Assembly (NCBI GenBank): GCA_003013855.2
Contig: ML058588.1
Span: 372,001-436,000 of the forward strand
Reading direction: 5' to 3'
DNA from: Liriodendron chinense
Lineage: Eukaryota; Streptophyta; Magnoliopsida; Magnoliales; Magnoliaceae
Length of the DNA: 64,000 nucleotides
Part shown: piece after piece, positions 23,301 to 31,802 of the stretch
How positions within the stretch are numbered: the first letter of the stretch is position 1
Layout: each line of letters starts with the position of its first letter
Made by a program: the position numbers and the translations under genes
Notes under the pieces: model-generated
What the model saw: the letters and a program-made list of their open reading frames with translations, nothing else
Told to the model about the DNA's origin: nothing
The model's database searches: none

Positions 23301-23910
23301 CCTAGATTCTAATGCATAAATAGGTTTGAAAAATCATAGACAAGCCTTCTGTACTGACACCGCTTTGCTCCAATCCAAACAGCCGCTAAGACTGATACTG
23401 GTCAGGTCTGTTGTCTTAGGTTTGTTGGACCAACGGAAAAACCCACATCGTAAATGTCCACCCAGGATGAGGTCCATCATATCAACGGTTCCGCTACCAA
23501 ACCACGGCCCACAGGAAACAATTCTACAAACATTAAACCCTAACAAGCTGTACAAATCTCGGCCCGAGCATTGTGCGATGTATCTTTTCTATCCTATAAT
23601 CATTCTTCTACACGAAAACGTCTAGACATACAAGAATTGAAGGAAATCCGAGGGTTTTTGCAATTTATTGAAAAATCTTAGAAAGATTGAGAGATGGATG
23701 GAGAGAATTACCAGGGGCCAGTGGGAGGAGAGTATCAGGGCCGTGGGTTTCAGAGGGTTCGTCGAAGCGTGGGCGCTTGGCTTCGGCATCGTTGACGAGG
23801 CGGGCCACGATCTCCTGAGCTTTCTGCTTCGCGATCTGGATCTCTTCCAGCTTTCTCTTGCTGCTGCTGTCCATCTCCGTACGGAACTGGGATTCTCCTT
23901 CTTCTCCCAT
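3122..23910 (-). CDS. FUBP-like KH-domain RNA-binding protein (7 exons, frameshift in last exon)
   Basis: Coding exons, in order: 23910-23712, 9120-8990, 8736-8551, 8463-8368, 8271-8200, 6014-5898 and 3902-3122. All introns are GT-AG and the phases join (exon 1 ends with one base, completing GAT with exon 2). The product is about 526 aa. Residues 1-66 carry the basic/helical start (KRKLEEIQIAKQKAQEI) seen in plant FUBP-like proteins such as Arabidopsis At4g10070 and At1g33680. Type-I KH1 spans about 106-172 with GKGG at 116-119, and KH2 about 200-267 with GKGG at 210-213. The C-terminus (268 on) is rich in Tyr, Gln, Pro and Gly with YGYAQ-type repeats, a low-complexity tail. KH folds bind single-stranded RNA or DNA, so a nuclear RNA-processing role is the family inference. 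Exon 7 contains one surplus base: the frame entering reads ...PSGWDQ and the frame leaving reads HPASGSAPPPQQ. The break sits at the GG at 3713-3714. Intron 1 is 14.6 kb because of nested transposons. Additional exons inside intron 1 cannot be excluded. Confidence 0.88.
4000..5212 (-). repeat. Tandemly triplicated ~497-bp unit with SINE-like element, intron 6 of KH gene
   Basis: Unit 1 (about 4000-4496) and unit 2 (about 4497-5022) are near-identical. A third partial copy (5035-5212) repeats only the SINE-like part. That part reads on the minus strand from a tRNA-like head (TGGTATTAGAGCAGG, like a pol III A box) through a B-box-like GTGTTCGAGACTCC (about 4979-4993) to 'gagcttttagagcaagtgg'. 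Head copies are at about 4269-4496, 4766-5020 and 5035-5212. SINE identity is inferred from the box-like motifs only. The duplication itself is plain in the sequence. Confidence 0.7.
5548..5650 (-). repeat. SINE-like 3' end with (ATG)n tail, copy 1
   Basis: Read on the minus strand this gives GGATTCATG-CAGCCGACCCC-AATTAGTTGGG followed by an ATG/GAT-rich tail. This is the conserved 3' domain I know from Au-like plant SINEs. The head with pol III boxes is not evident, so it is probably a fragment. Confidence 0.5.
6237..6302. repeat. (TA)n microsatellite, ~66 bp
   Basis: An uninterrupted TA dinucleotide repeat in intron 5 of the KH gene. Confidence 0.95.
6528..6800 (-). repeat. SINE-like 3' ends with (ATG)n tails, copies 2 and 3
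   Basis: Two further copies of the SINE-like 3' domain occur back to back (about 6528-6660 and 6677-6800), each joined to a CAT/ATC triplet run (6533-6548, 6580-6600 and 6678-6720 on the plus strand). Copy 3 matches copy 1 best around 'ctaattggggt' and 'catgaatcc'. The triplet runs produce spurious Met-rich and Asp-rich reading frames. Confidence 0.5.
6801..8199. other. Rest of KH intron 5
   Basis: AT-rich intron sequence with a (CA)n run at about 7058-7076, an A17 run near 7157-7173 and poly-T tracts near 7895-7907 and 8011-8021. No exon or transposon boundary is visible. Confidence 0.6.
9529..9883. mobile_element. Tourist-like MITE (355 bp), TSD TTA
   Basis: Starts GGGGTAGTTTGGATGCC and ends GGCAGCCAAATGACCCC, flanked by TTA (9526-9528 and 9884-9886). 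This fits PIF/Harbinger Tourist elements. Inside, the left end is partly repeated (GGGCTGTTTGGATGCC near 9584). The right end is duplicated in tandem: 'ataacttaaaattttacagg' occurs at about 9790 and again at about 9849, a ~57-bp unit. Located in intron 1 of the KH gene. Confidence 0.7.
9887..10303. other. Intron 1 sequence with GTTAC/GTAAC-rich palindromic stretch
   Basis: About 9945-10215 is rich in alternating GTTAC, CCGTTAC and CATAAC motifs, including ACCGTTACGTAACCG near 10195-10210, a near-perfect palindrome. No coding sequence and no clear element ends are visible. Confidence 0.4.
10471..10498. promoter_or_regulatory. Perfect inverted pair of MSA (MYB3R) motifs upstream of hAT transposase
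   Basis: Two 13-nt arms, CCCAACGGTCAGA and its exact reverse complement, are separated by AA. Each arm contains CCCAACGGTCA, an exact fit to the mitosis-specific activator consensus YCYAACGGYYA bound by plant MYB3R factors. The palindrome ends 33 bp before the TATA box at 10532. The sequence match is direct; regulation of the transposase at G2/M is inference. Confidence 0.6.
10532..10538 (+). promoter_or_regulatory. TATA box of the hAT transposase gene
   Basis: TATAAAA at 10532-10538 lies 33 bp downstream of the palindromic MSA pair. A transcription start would be expected about 25-32 bp downstream, essentially at the LINE insertion point (10563/10564). The original leader resumes after 16001. 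Confidence 0.6.
10637..12180 (+). pseudogene. LINE ORF1 (gag-like, DUF4283-type), broken
   Basis: The first frame (to about 10930) reads ...GSNDLWMRLSPGTDVESV... and EDLWALVWDVPLELW, the W-x-W/L-P-L-x-W pattern typical of the DUF4283 region of plant L1 ORF1 proteins. A frameshift near 10905-10930 moves the reading to KLLEFDSKTKNGEEMGVIRC, and the frame closes with a stop at 11400. Further open pieces follow at 11364-11654 and 11695-12180 (acidic, ...EDEPPACDTESSEH...). ORF1 binds the LINE RNA and acts as a chaperone. No zinc knuckle is evident here. Confidence 0.65.
12292..15901 (+). pseudogene. LINE ORF2: endonuclease, reverse transcriptase, zf-RVT; multiply disrupted
   Basis: Starts with the endonuclease opening SWNVRGLGSKQK (about 12296), then a frameshift around 12368-12416. 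The main endonuclease frame (12417-13301) shows LRGDFNIIR, SRLDRFLLSNDW and LDHCPLL, the usual AP-endonuclease signatures. The RT follows in pieces: APGPNGFPVMFFQSFW and FRPISLIGGPYKMLAKVL (13540-13887), LDLEKAYDHVD (about 14016-14046), and the catalytic FADDTLLFC (about 14329-14355). Then come SKMLGVN...GLPI (14421-15158) and the C-terminal zf-RVT region with PKIAAFGWL and C-x2-C...H-x4-HC (15443-15901). Stops and frameshifts between these blocks make the protein non-functional. Confidence 0.85.
16002..16992 (+). other. CT-rich leader of the hAT transposase gene
   Basis: Pyrimidine-rich, ATG-poor sequence with (CT)n runs at 16279-16320 and 16665-16706. About 16800-16910 repeats a ~50-bp block (TCTCTAGTCTCTCCTACTAG). 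It matches what is expected of a long 5' UTR separating the TATA box from the first ATG (16993). The LINE divides this leader from its promoter. Confidence 0.55.
16993..19140 (+). pseudogene. hAT transposase, degenerate
   Basis: Begins MSSSQSSSLKLKSNDPSWKY, the usual start of plant hAT proteins leading into a BED zinc finger, but the finger's Cys/His residues are largely lost and a stop follows (TGA at 17170-17172). A C34 tract (17291-17324) interrupts the linker. RNase H-fold pieces are recognisable: AVTHFATAFLTLQSL (about 17724-17770) and VKALKAFEPLATMLRLVDED...MGYIYDTMERA (17928-18113). The C-terminal dimerisation signature SASGCERNWSTFEA (about 18517-18560) is split by an apparent intron from IHTKKRLDLRPIQ (about 18658). 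The acidic tail runs to about 19140. Several stops and frameshifts make it inactive. Confidence 0.8.
17291..17324. repeat. C(34) homopolymer
   Basis: Thirty-four consecutive C inside the decayed hAT transposase gene. The length is unreliable in any assembly. Confidence 0.95.
19561..20220. other. Intron 1 of the KH gene, unremarkable
   Basis: Sequence to the right of the hAT insertion. It is presumably original intron or older repeat DNA. No supported coding or element structure. Confidence 0.5.
20224..20613. mobile_element. Tourist-like MITE (~390 bp), TSD TTA
   Basis: The left end GGTGTTTGGAACTTTGG, then ATTGCAAATTACATCA, faces the right end TGTAATTCGCAATCCAAACG followed by GGCCC. TTA flanks both sides (20221-20223 and 20614-20616). 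AT-rich with no ORF. The end sequence and the TTA duplication fit the PIF/Harbinger Tourist group. Confidence 0.65.
20639..22557 (+). mobile_element. 5'-truncated L1-type LINE fragment
   Basis: Contains RT pieces LKDFQPISLIGSPYKILVKA and LDLEKAYDHIDCSFF (21088-21369), a QGDPLSPFLF-like block (about 21490-21515) and a degenerate catalytic LVDDTSFF (about 21630). The 3' tail ends in ...TAATAAAATGTTTCATCTTTCAAAAAA. ACAATAAG occurs at 20631-20638 and again right after the tail (22558-22565), a plausible short target duplication. Endonuclease and ORF1 are absent. Located in KH intron 1, opposite to the gene. Confidence 0.7.
21685..21942. repeat. ~130-bp tandem duplication inside the LINE fragment
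   Basis: The block starting GCGAAGCCAATGAAACCAATG (21685) recurs starting GCAAAGCCAATGAACCAATG (about 21819), with the same downstream text through 'gtatcaacctccaaatgga'. The copies differ at only a few positions, so the duplication is recent relative to the LINE insertion. Confidence 0.85.
22566..23711. other. Proximal part of KH intron 1, nothing recognised
   Basis: No exon, RNA or bounded transposon could be supported. The region between 22980 and 23180 is rich in CACATGTG/GTGGCACA motifs. Confidence 0.45.
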
Positions 23911-23911
23911 A

Positions 23912-24080
23912 GCAGAGAGAGAGAGAGAGATGGAAGACTGGAGGAGGGAAACGTCTTCGAGCTATTTGTAGGGTTAGAATTATGAAAGTACCCCTGCACG
24001 TACAAAGAAATTACGACAATGGCTCTTGTATTCACTGGATTGAATCTGCCGATGGGCCCAGGAAGAAGGCCCAGATATGT
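23912..24080 (-). promoter_or_regulatory. KH gene promoter and 5' UTR
   Basis: Reading the minus strand upstream from the ATG (23910) there is a (TC)n 5' UTR tract (about 23912-23929), a TATA-like TACAAATA (23963-23970), an abutting telo-box AACCCTA (23969-23975) and two site II motifs TGGGCC (24055-24060 and 24068-24073). Telo-box plus site II combinations are typical of broadly expressed plant housekeeping genes such as ribosomal proteins. The inference is constitutive, growth-linked expression. Confidence 0.55.
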
Positions 24081-24169
24081 TGAGGATTTGAGTTATAGAT
24101 GAATCCGAACCGTCCAAATAGTTTGACGCACTGTAGATTAGGCATGTACCTAACATTATAGCCATTGGA

Positions 24170-26717
24170 TGTTGGGAAAACCGGCAGCAGAAGCAGAACG
24201 CCGAACGCACAAAGCAATTCAAGATCAAATGAGAAACCACGATGCAATCAATCACACACAAGCATTCACCACAAGAGAATCTAAATTTACGTGAAAAAAC
24301 ACCTCAACGGGTTAAAAACCACGGCACAAAGCGATCTACTATGAATAAACAGAATATTACAGAGATTAACAACCCACAAGCAAGGAAACACAGAGAAAAC
24401 CCCAAGTTCTCTCACACACACCTCTTCCTTCTTCCTAACATGATAAGAAACCTTGGACACGTTGGAATACCGTCTAAGTCAGAATACATGCCATATATAT
24501 AGCAAGAATCCCGAAAATAGAAGCATCTTACGCACTACCGCGTGCACAGTCGACCGATCGCTCGACCGGTCGCACCTCACACAGAACCAGTCCAGAGGAA
24601 AAACACAAAACAGATCCGTCACGCTGCCTTACTGCCGACCGGTCACTCAACCGGTTGGAGCCCTCTGCAGACCGATCGATCGACCGGTCTAGGCACTAAA
24701 AAACATCGTCTAGTAGCCTTCCTTCGTAGTCTGTCCAAACAGTCAGATCGGTCGCCCGACCAGTCTGAGCACTTAACGGACGCACTTTTGAAGGCTCTCC
24801 AACAATCTCCACCGAGGCTTCAAATGTCGAATCAACACCATCCTCGCAACGTCATCTCATCTTCAATCATAGCTCCACCGCTTCTCATGCCACTGTCGAC
24901 CCTAACCTTGCAAATTCACGCCCTTTACCGCTCTTCTTATGTGGCCCTTAGGCACTTGCCACATACGAGCAACCGTGGTCTCGCTGCCTTACCCGCAGCT
25001 CCACCGTGAATTGTGCTTCCGATTAACATGTAAAGATTGCCACACCTTCGTGCCTTCATACACACGAGTGCCCCTTTCATCACTTCACAACAACGATCGC
25101 GGCCGATAAAAACGCACCCTTTTGCCTCGAGTGCACCAAGAGAAATCATATTCATCTTTATCTTGGGGACGTGCTTCATATCTTCCAGGACTCGTTCAAT
25201 CCAATCGAACATCCTGATGCGCACCGTACCAATACCCACAACCTTATGAGCGAATCCATCGTTCACAAACACCGATTCACCACCATACTCCCTCTATGTC
25301 GTGAATGAACTCCGGTCAAGACATACATGACATGAAGCCCGTGAATTTAGGATCCACTCACTACCGTGAGATCCCTTGCTAGATATAGTCAGAACTTCGC
25401 ACAGATCACCACCGTCCTCTACGATATTGGCTCACTCTCTATAAGAATTTTTATACCTCTCTTGCTTCAACCTGGGATTCTGACAATCCCATCTCATGTG
25501 GCCCTCCTGGCCACAATTACAGCACTTCACCTTAGCCTTACCTTTGTCATTGGCTATAGATCCCGATTTCGAGTATCCTCTATGCTCAGAACTTCTCCCC
25601 CTCATAACCAGTGCCTTTGAGGAATAACGGGAAGCCATGTCAACGCTTTTCTTTCTCATCGTCTTCGACTGGAGGGCTTGGATAACGGTCTCGACGTTTA
25701 TGGTTTTTCTCCCTACGCACATAGTACCTAAACGACTCATATGAATCTAGAAGAGAATTCAACAGAGGATGCATGCTTGATACTCATCATTCATCGGTTC
25801 ATCGATCTCCACCAACTTGCAAACCAGCCTATCAAACGTGCTCGGGTGGTCCTCCACCTCAGTTCCCTCTGTAATTCTCAAGGTGAACAACTACATCAAC
25901 ACATACACGCGATTCTCTAGAGATTTCTTGGCATAAACATTTTCTACCTTTGTCATCATTTCAGCCGCAGTCTTCTCCTTCATGACATGATAGAGAACAT
26001 CATCTGTAAGATTTAACGAGATTGAGGTTCTAGCCTTCTTGTCGAGCCTCGTCTACTCATCATCTTTCATAGCCTCAGGTCGCTTTCCAATAGCTTCATC
26101 AAGCCCTTGATGAACCAGGAAGGATTCAACATTCACCTTCCATAGCTCAACGTTATTTTTTCTGGAGAACTTCTCTAACTTGAACCTTGCGCTCGATTCC
26201 TATCTTCTCGTCTCAAATTCGAATCTACTCCACCCCAACTTTAGCTCTGATACCACTTGTTGGGAAAATCGGCAGCGTAAGTGAAACGCCGAACGCGCAG
26301 AGTAATTCGAGATTAAACGAGAAATCACGATGCAATCAATCACACACAAAGCACTCACCACAAGAGAATCCGAATTTACATGGAAAAACCCTCAACGGTT
26401 AAAAAACCACGGCACAAAGCGATCCACTATGAATAAACAGAAGATTACAGAGATTGACAGCCCACAAGCAAGGAAACACAGAGAAAACCCCAAGTTCTAT
26501 CTCACACACACATCTTCCCTCTTTCTAACACGAATAGAAAACCTTGGACACCTTAGGATACCATCTAAGTTCGGATACATGCCATATATATAGCAAGAAT
26601 CCCGAAAATAGAAGCATCTTACTCACTACCGCGTGCATAGTCGACCGGTCGCCTGACCGATCACGCCTCGCACAGAACCAGTTCAGAGGAAAAACACAAA
26701 ACAGATCCGTCAACGGT
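24170..26717 (-). mobile_element. Non-autonomous Copia LTR element (gag and protease remnants only)
   Basis: The minus-strand element has a 3' LTR at 24170-24804 (635 bp, TGTTGG...CCAACA) and a truncated 5' LTR at 26258-26717. A tRNA-iMet-type primer-binding site TGGTATCAGAGC lies at 26245-26256. The internal region carries broken gag (about 25432-26240) and protease/pre-integrase remnants (24937-25272). A purine-rich tract directly before the 3' LTR (about 24805-24822, GGTGGAGAT on the minus strand) acts as PPT. Integrase, RT and RNase H are missing. The outer 5' LTR was lost at 26717, where foldback repeat sequence starts. Confidence 0.8.
24937..26240 (-). pseudogene. Copia gag and protease/pre-integrase remnants
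   Basis: Minus-strand pieces: a gag body with ...NVETVIQALQSKTMRKKS... and the zinc knuckle CCNCGQEGHMRWDC (25432-25740). Then comes a protease-to-pre-integrase segment with HKVVGIGTVRIRMFDW, LGALEAKGCVFIGRD and the pre-integrase hallmark GNLYMLIGSTI (24937-25272). Several frames are broken. Gag forms the particle and the zinc knuckle binds the element's RNA. The conserved HMRLGH integrase zinc finger that should follow is absent. Confidence 0.75.
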
Positions 26718-28250
26718 GGCATATAAACATTATGTGGCCGTAGGAAGGTTTCAACGGTGGACATCACTCTCTCCACGATACAGATGGTGTGGCCCACATG
26801 ATACTTGTATCTGGTTCATTTTTGGGCCCATGCCCTGAAATGATATAGCAACATGGATGGACGGCTGGGCATGGTGGGTCCCACGAGGTGGGCCACTCTG
26901 GGCAGCGTGTCCAGCATGCTACCTTCAGCGTGGACCACACTCGTGGCCCCAAAAAGTTTTGGATCGAGCTGATATTTGTGTTTTCTCTCTATCTAGGTCT
27001 GTGTGACCTTAACAACAAATAGATGGTAAATAAACCTCATGGTGGGGCCCCACACGTGCAACAGTGGGCCCCAACTGTTTTCAACGATGGCCGTTCATCC
27101 CGACTGCTTCCCATGATGTGGTTACCTAAAGTGTTGGATCCAGCTAATACTTGTGTTTTCCATTCATGCAGGTCTATATGACCTGATGGACGGGTTAGAT
27201 GGGAAATCATCATGATGGTGGGCCCTGAAAAGATTTCAACAATAGGCATTCATCCTCACTGTTTTCTGTGGCGAGGCCTACCTAAGATCTGGATCTTCTT
27301 AATATTTGGGCTTTGGCCCTGAAATGATCCGGGAAAACAGATGGACGGCTTGGATAAAACTAATACATCATGGTGGGCCCTGGATAGGTTTCAACAGTGG
27401 ACATTGCTGCCTCCACTACTTCCTGCGTTGTGGCCCACCTGAGATCTGGACCGGCCTCAAATTTGGGCCCTGGCCATGAAATGGCATGGAAAACTAGCTG
27501 GACGGTGTGGAAGAAACACATACATCATTGTGGGTCCCACCAGTGGAGACCCTCTCCAAACCACCTTCCCAACGTCCATGATGCTAGACGTTCACAACGT
27601 CTCAGACACTGGAACCGTCCAGCATTGGATTTTTTTTTTTTTTTTTCTAATGTGTTGTAAGGAGCCCACGTGTGGGGGTAATCCACTCCATCCATTTGCT
27701 CGGGCACCTCGTGGTGGGCCCCCAAAAGCTTTAGATCAAGCAAAAATTTGCATTTTCCTCCGTCTAGATCTATATAAACTTAGGGATAGGTTGAATGGAA
27801 CATAAATAACACGGTAGACCACACATGGTGGTCCACATTGTCAGACAATGTGCGGGGCATGCTGTCTTATAATGTGGCCCACTTGTGGGTCCCGCATCAG
27901 TCCATAAAGCATGAAGTTGAAAGTAAAAAGGAAAGGAAAAGAAGGAAGCAATGAAGAGGGAGATCCGGTCATTAAATGGACCCCTCGCCACTATGGGATC
28001 CATCGTACAAATCTAAGCACACTAGATATAAATCAAGGTGTATCCCCTCCTTGTGGCACACAAAATAAAACGAAAAAATAATGAAAATGGAGATTATGTC
28101 CTCCCTAATTGCACTCACATGAAGATGGACGGTTGGATTAGGTCAGATAGTCAATCGGACGACTTGATGGGGTGGATCTCCTCCTCTAATCACCTAAGCT
28201 CACAAATACCCTTTCTTGTCTCTCCAAGCTCACTCTTTTCTCACTAATCT
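26718..28250. repeat. Cluster of degenerate foldback (MULE-like) repeats
   Basis: At least three overlapping or partial copies of the foldback core are visible, marked by repeated phrases such as 'tggacggtgtgga', 'gggcccaccatgatg', 'gatctggatc' and 'tttgggccc' (26730-27000, 27020-27300, 27300-27560, 27680-27900). No clean ends or target duplications can be read. A T18 run lies near 27629-27646. Confidence 0.6.
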
Positions 28251-28274
28251 TTTTCTTTAATCTCTTCTTTTCTT

Positions 28275-28314
<40 letters not shown>
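28275..28314. repeat. (CT)n microsatellite, ~40 bp
   Basis: Continuous CT dinucleotide repeat. Confidence 0.9.
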
Positions 28315-28315
<1 letters not shown>

Positions 28316-28490
28316 GCAAATGAAAGTGGCTACGTATGGGCCTTTTGTGGTGGTAGGAACTTTGGGACATAGATGGAATTTTGAAAGAGAATGATAATAG
28401 AAAGGAAATTGGGCATTTATGAGAGTGAGTAGCTTAGGTATGGGCTTAGTTGACGTGTGAGGAGAGAGAGGGATGTAATTGATGGAATAC

Positions 28491-28545
28491 TTGATTGATT
28501 GATGTGATGCTTGATTGATTGATGAGATGTTTGATTGATTGATGG
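28491..28545. repeat. 20-bp tandem repeat, ~2.8 copies
   Basis: Units begin TTGATTGATTGATG and recur every 20 bp at 28491, 28511 and 28531. Confidence 0.9.
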
Positions 28546-28839
28546 GACAACCTTGGGATTTGTGCAAGTGGGGCCCACACCATGCATATGTAGCGTGGCC
28601 CGCCTTGATTTGCACACATGTATGCATATTTCAAATTAGGGATCGAAACGGAGCGTGCTACGTGGCGTTGTAGTCGTGGCGTCCACGCGGTCACCGGGGT
28701 ACAAGTCTCGGGTCGTTGCGGTACTAAAATAGAGTGCCTGATTGAAACTTACCGGTTCGGACTGTTCCGAGTATGTCAAGTTCAGAAACGAGGTGTACGG
28801 AGGGCTAATTAGAATACGGGTGTTACACCTCGGATTGTG

Positions 28840-29232
28840 GTTCACTTAAGCTTTGGATCTGTCTCTTTTTGGGCCCATCGCCTAAAAATGATCTTACAAA
28901 ATAGATGAACGGTGTGGATATAACACATACATCATGGTGGGTCCCACATAACATGGTGACGTCAACACGCCACTCAGGTTGGTGATGTGTGGCACACCAC
29001 GCAAAGCGGACATGTTGCTAACAAGATATGTAGGGCAATCAATGGGCTAAGCAATCCAATAGGAGTTTTAGGCCCAGCCCTGTTCTGTTTAACCAACCTT
29101 GGGCCCCACTTGGTAGCTCATGGGCCTCATTACCGCCTAAATTTTAAAGCCCACCAAATGTGGGCCGAGACTAGAGAAAATCCCCCTAATCATGGAGAGA
29201 GGATTTGTGGGCCGAGACTAGAGAAAATCCCC
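28840..29232. repeat. Right arm of a foldback element and short direct repeat
   Basis: 28845-28960 matches only the right arm of the foldback core (ends ...ACATCATGGTGGGTCCCAC). At 29158-29240 a ~50-bp block (TGGGCCGAGACTAGAGAAAA and following) is repeated in tandem. No gene is supported. Confidence 0.55.
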
Positions 29233-29241
29233 CTAATCATG

Positions 29242-29792
29242 GAGAGAAGATTGGGTGAGACCTCGGCCTCAACCAAGACATGCGGCCCTTACCATGGGGT
29301 TACCGTGGAGCCCACTTTGATGTATGTATTATGCATCCATGCCGTCCATCCATTTTTCCATATCATTTTACGACATTATCTGAAAAATAAATAAGATCCA
29401 ATTATCAGGTGGACCATACCATAGGAAACAGTGTTGGTGGACCATCAATGGCTCACAAAAGTTTTGGATCAAGATGATATTTGTTTTTTCCCATCATCCA
29501 GGCTTATGTGACCTTATCAACGGATTGGATGGTAAATAAACAGTAGTGAAACATTAAGGTGCGACCTAAGAATTTTTAATGGCAGAAACGGTCAATCTAC
29601 ACTGTTTCTTATGGTATAGTCCACCTGAGAATTGGATCTGCTTCGTTTTTGGGATAATTCCTTAAAATGATCTGGAAAAACGGATGGACGGTGTGGATCC
29701 ATAATACATACATCAAGGTGGGCCCCACAGTAACCCCACGGTAAGGGCTGCACCATCATGGGTGAGGTCGGGGTTAGGTGTGATCCGCTCTC
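29242..29792. mobile_element. Foldback MULE-like element A (551 bp), 9-bp TSD CTAATCATG
   Basis: Ends GAGAGAAGATT... and ...GATCCGCTCTC, flanked by CTAATCATG at 29233-29241 and 29793-29801. A 9-bp duplication is typical of the Mutator superfamily. The interior is a long inverted repeat: a left arm GGAGCCCACTTTGATGTATG and a right arm CATACATCAAGGTGGGCCCC, with a middle containing 'ttttggatcaagatgatatt'. No ORF, so non-autonomous. Confidence 0.85.
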
Positions 29793-29815
29793 CTAATCAT
29801 GGATGCGTTCCAACC

Positions 29816-30304
29816 GGGCGCGGATCAGCGAGTCCCAGTGGGACTAGCATAAGGGGTGGTTCCATCCATTTTTCCATCTTATTTTAAGGCACTAGACCAA
29901 AAATGAGATAGATCCAAATCTCAGGTGGACCACACCATTGGGAAACAGTGGAGATTGACGCTTACTGTTGGAAACTTTTTTGGGGCCACAAAGTTTTGGT
30001 ATCAAGCCCGTATTTGTTTTTTTCCCTTCATCTAGGTCTATGTGGCCTTATCAAGAGGTTGGATGGCAAATAAACATTACAGTGGGCCCCAGGAAGATTT
30101 TAATGGTGGACGTTCAATCCCACTGTTTCCCTGTGGTGTGGTCCACCTGAGAATTGGATCTATCTCATTTTTGGACTAGTGCCTTAAAATAAGATGGAAA
30201 AATGGATGGACAGAATGGATAAAACACATACATCATGGTGGGGCCCACAGAGATTTGAAACCACCCCTTATGCTAGTCCCAGTGGGACTAGCTGATCCGC
30301 GCCC
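29816..30304. mobile_element. Foldback MULE-like element B (489 bp), 9-bp TSD GTTCCAACC
   Basis: Starts GGGCGCGGATCAGC and ends GCTGATCCGCGCCC, flanked by GTTCCAACC at 29807-29815 and 30305-30313 (perfect). The TIR extends through AGTCCCAGTGGGACTAGC and CATAAGGGGTGGTT. The interior is the common foldback core. It starts only 15 bp after the TSD of element A. Confidence 0.9.
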
Positions 30305-30609
30305 GTTCCAACCAAGGTTTTAGGACTTGAACGAGTCCCCCGTATGACTCACTGAGTCGACTCAAACTCAGTTGTACCCTGCTCAGGTTCACATCATGAA
30401 TCAGAATAATAATAATAAATCTGAGTTATTCTGCCTGAGTCACCCCTAAATGAGCTGAGTCAGAGTTGGTCAGACCCGTTTGGGTTTGAAACCATGAATC
30501 AGAATAAAATATATGGGTAATTTTGCCTGAGTAATGACTTGACTGAGGACCGAATGAGTCTATCCGAGTTTATCTATTTTAAAACCATGGTTCTAACCTT
30601 ATCTTGGGT
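30305..30609. other. GAGTCGACTC-rich spacer
   Basis: Between elements B and C. Repeated ACTCAGTT/GAGTCGACTC motifs suggest an old MITE fragment. No coding sequence. Confidence 0.4.
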
Positions 30610-30618
30610 GTAGAAAAC

Positions 30619-31143
30619 GGGAGCGGATTAGGTGTAGTGGGTGTTACCCCTACCGTGGGGCCCACATTGATGATTTGTTGTATATCTATGCCGTCAATTC
30701 CTTTCTACAGACTATTTATCGGACAGGGTACAAAAAATTATGCAGATCCAAATCTCAGGTGGACCATACCACAGGAAACAGCGGGGCTTGAGTGCCTCAC
30801 CATTAAATTTTCAAAAGGACCCATCTTAAGGTTTTAATAATGTTTATTTGCAATCAAACCTGTTGATAATGTTAAGATGATTTGGATGAAGGGATAATAG
30901 AAATATAAGATTGATCCAAAACTTTTGTGGCCAACAAAAAGTTTTTAACAGCTATTCATCACTATTTCTATTGGTATGGTCCACCTGAGAATTAGATATT
31001 CGCATTATTTTGCGTTACGCCGTAAAATGATATGGAAAAACAGATGAACGGTGTAGATATACAAAAACTACATCAATGTGGGCCCCACATGGTTAGGGTA
31101 ACACCCACTAAGGTGTTACCCGGGTAACAGCTAATCCGCTCCC
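30619..31143. mobile_element. Foldback MULE-like element C (525 bp), 9-bp TSD GTAGAAAAC
   Basis: Starts GGGAGCGGATTAGG and ends CTAATCCGCTCCC, flanked by GTAGAAAAC at 30610-30618 and 31144-31152 (perfect). It contains GGGTGTTACCC in both terminal regions and the common foldback core. No ORF. Confidence 0.9.
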
Positions 31144-31152
31144 GTAGAAAAC

Positions 31153-31800
31153 AGACCACCATGGTCCAGCTCTTGATACAATGTGCGGTTGGCTAGCCAC
31201 ATGGGCTTTGAAGGCCCGACCCGCCTTGCAGGACTCGGCATCCTATGGGCTGTGGCTAGGCCTTACTTTTCACGCCCAGCTGACATGGGCCTGACTTAGA
31301 GAAAAGCCCAAGGGGCCATTACTCGCGTGTACGAGATCTGTGCCATTCATTTCGTTGGCCTTAAAGTGATCAAGCCGTCCGCGTAATTACACGTGGATTA
31401 AAGGTTTTTTGCAAGGTTAATGTAGGTAGACAGTGGACATTTTTTTAGCCGTTGATCCTTAAAAGTCTTCATTAGACGGTTAAAATCCCACTATCAATAC
31501 GATTTTGGGGCCAGGATCATCCATGGAAAGCCTACTAGATGTCAACTAATAAATATTAGCATGAGATGTTAGGGCATTAGGACAAGTGCACACGTCTCCC
31601 AGCATCCATCAATGATGGGTGGGAATCTTAAATTGAAAATGAACTTTTGAAAATTCAAATTAATAATGCATTTGAATTCCCGCCGGTCACCTTCAGACAG
31701 TTGGAGGAGATGAATTAAAAAATTGTAAGAATACCATTAAAAGAATGTTAGAATAAGAAATGAATGAATTTGAAGAAGTTTAAGAGTAGTGCAAATTGGG
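31153..31800. other. Intergenic DNA, nothing recognised
   Basis: No supported gene or bounded element. Confidence 0.4.
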
Positions 31801-31802
31801 AC

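Noticed and set aside
23668..23985. Plus-strand open frame of 105 codons
   Set aside because: Antisense shadow of KH exon 1 and its 5' UTR.
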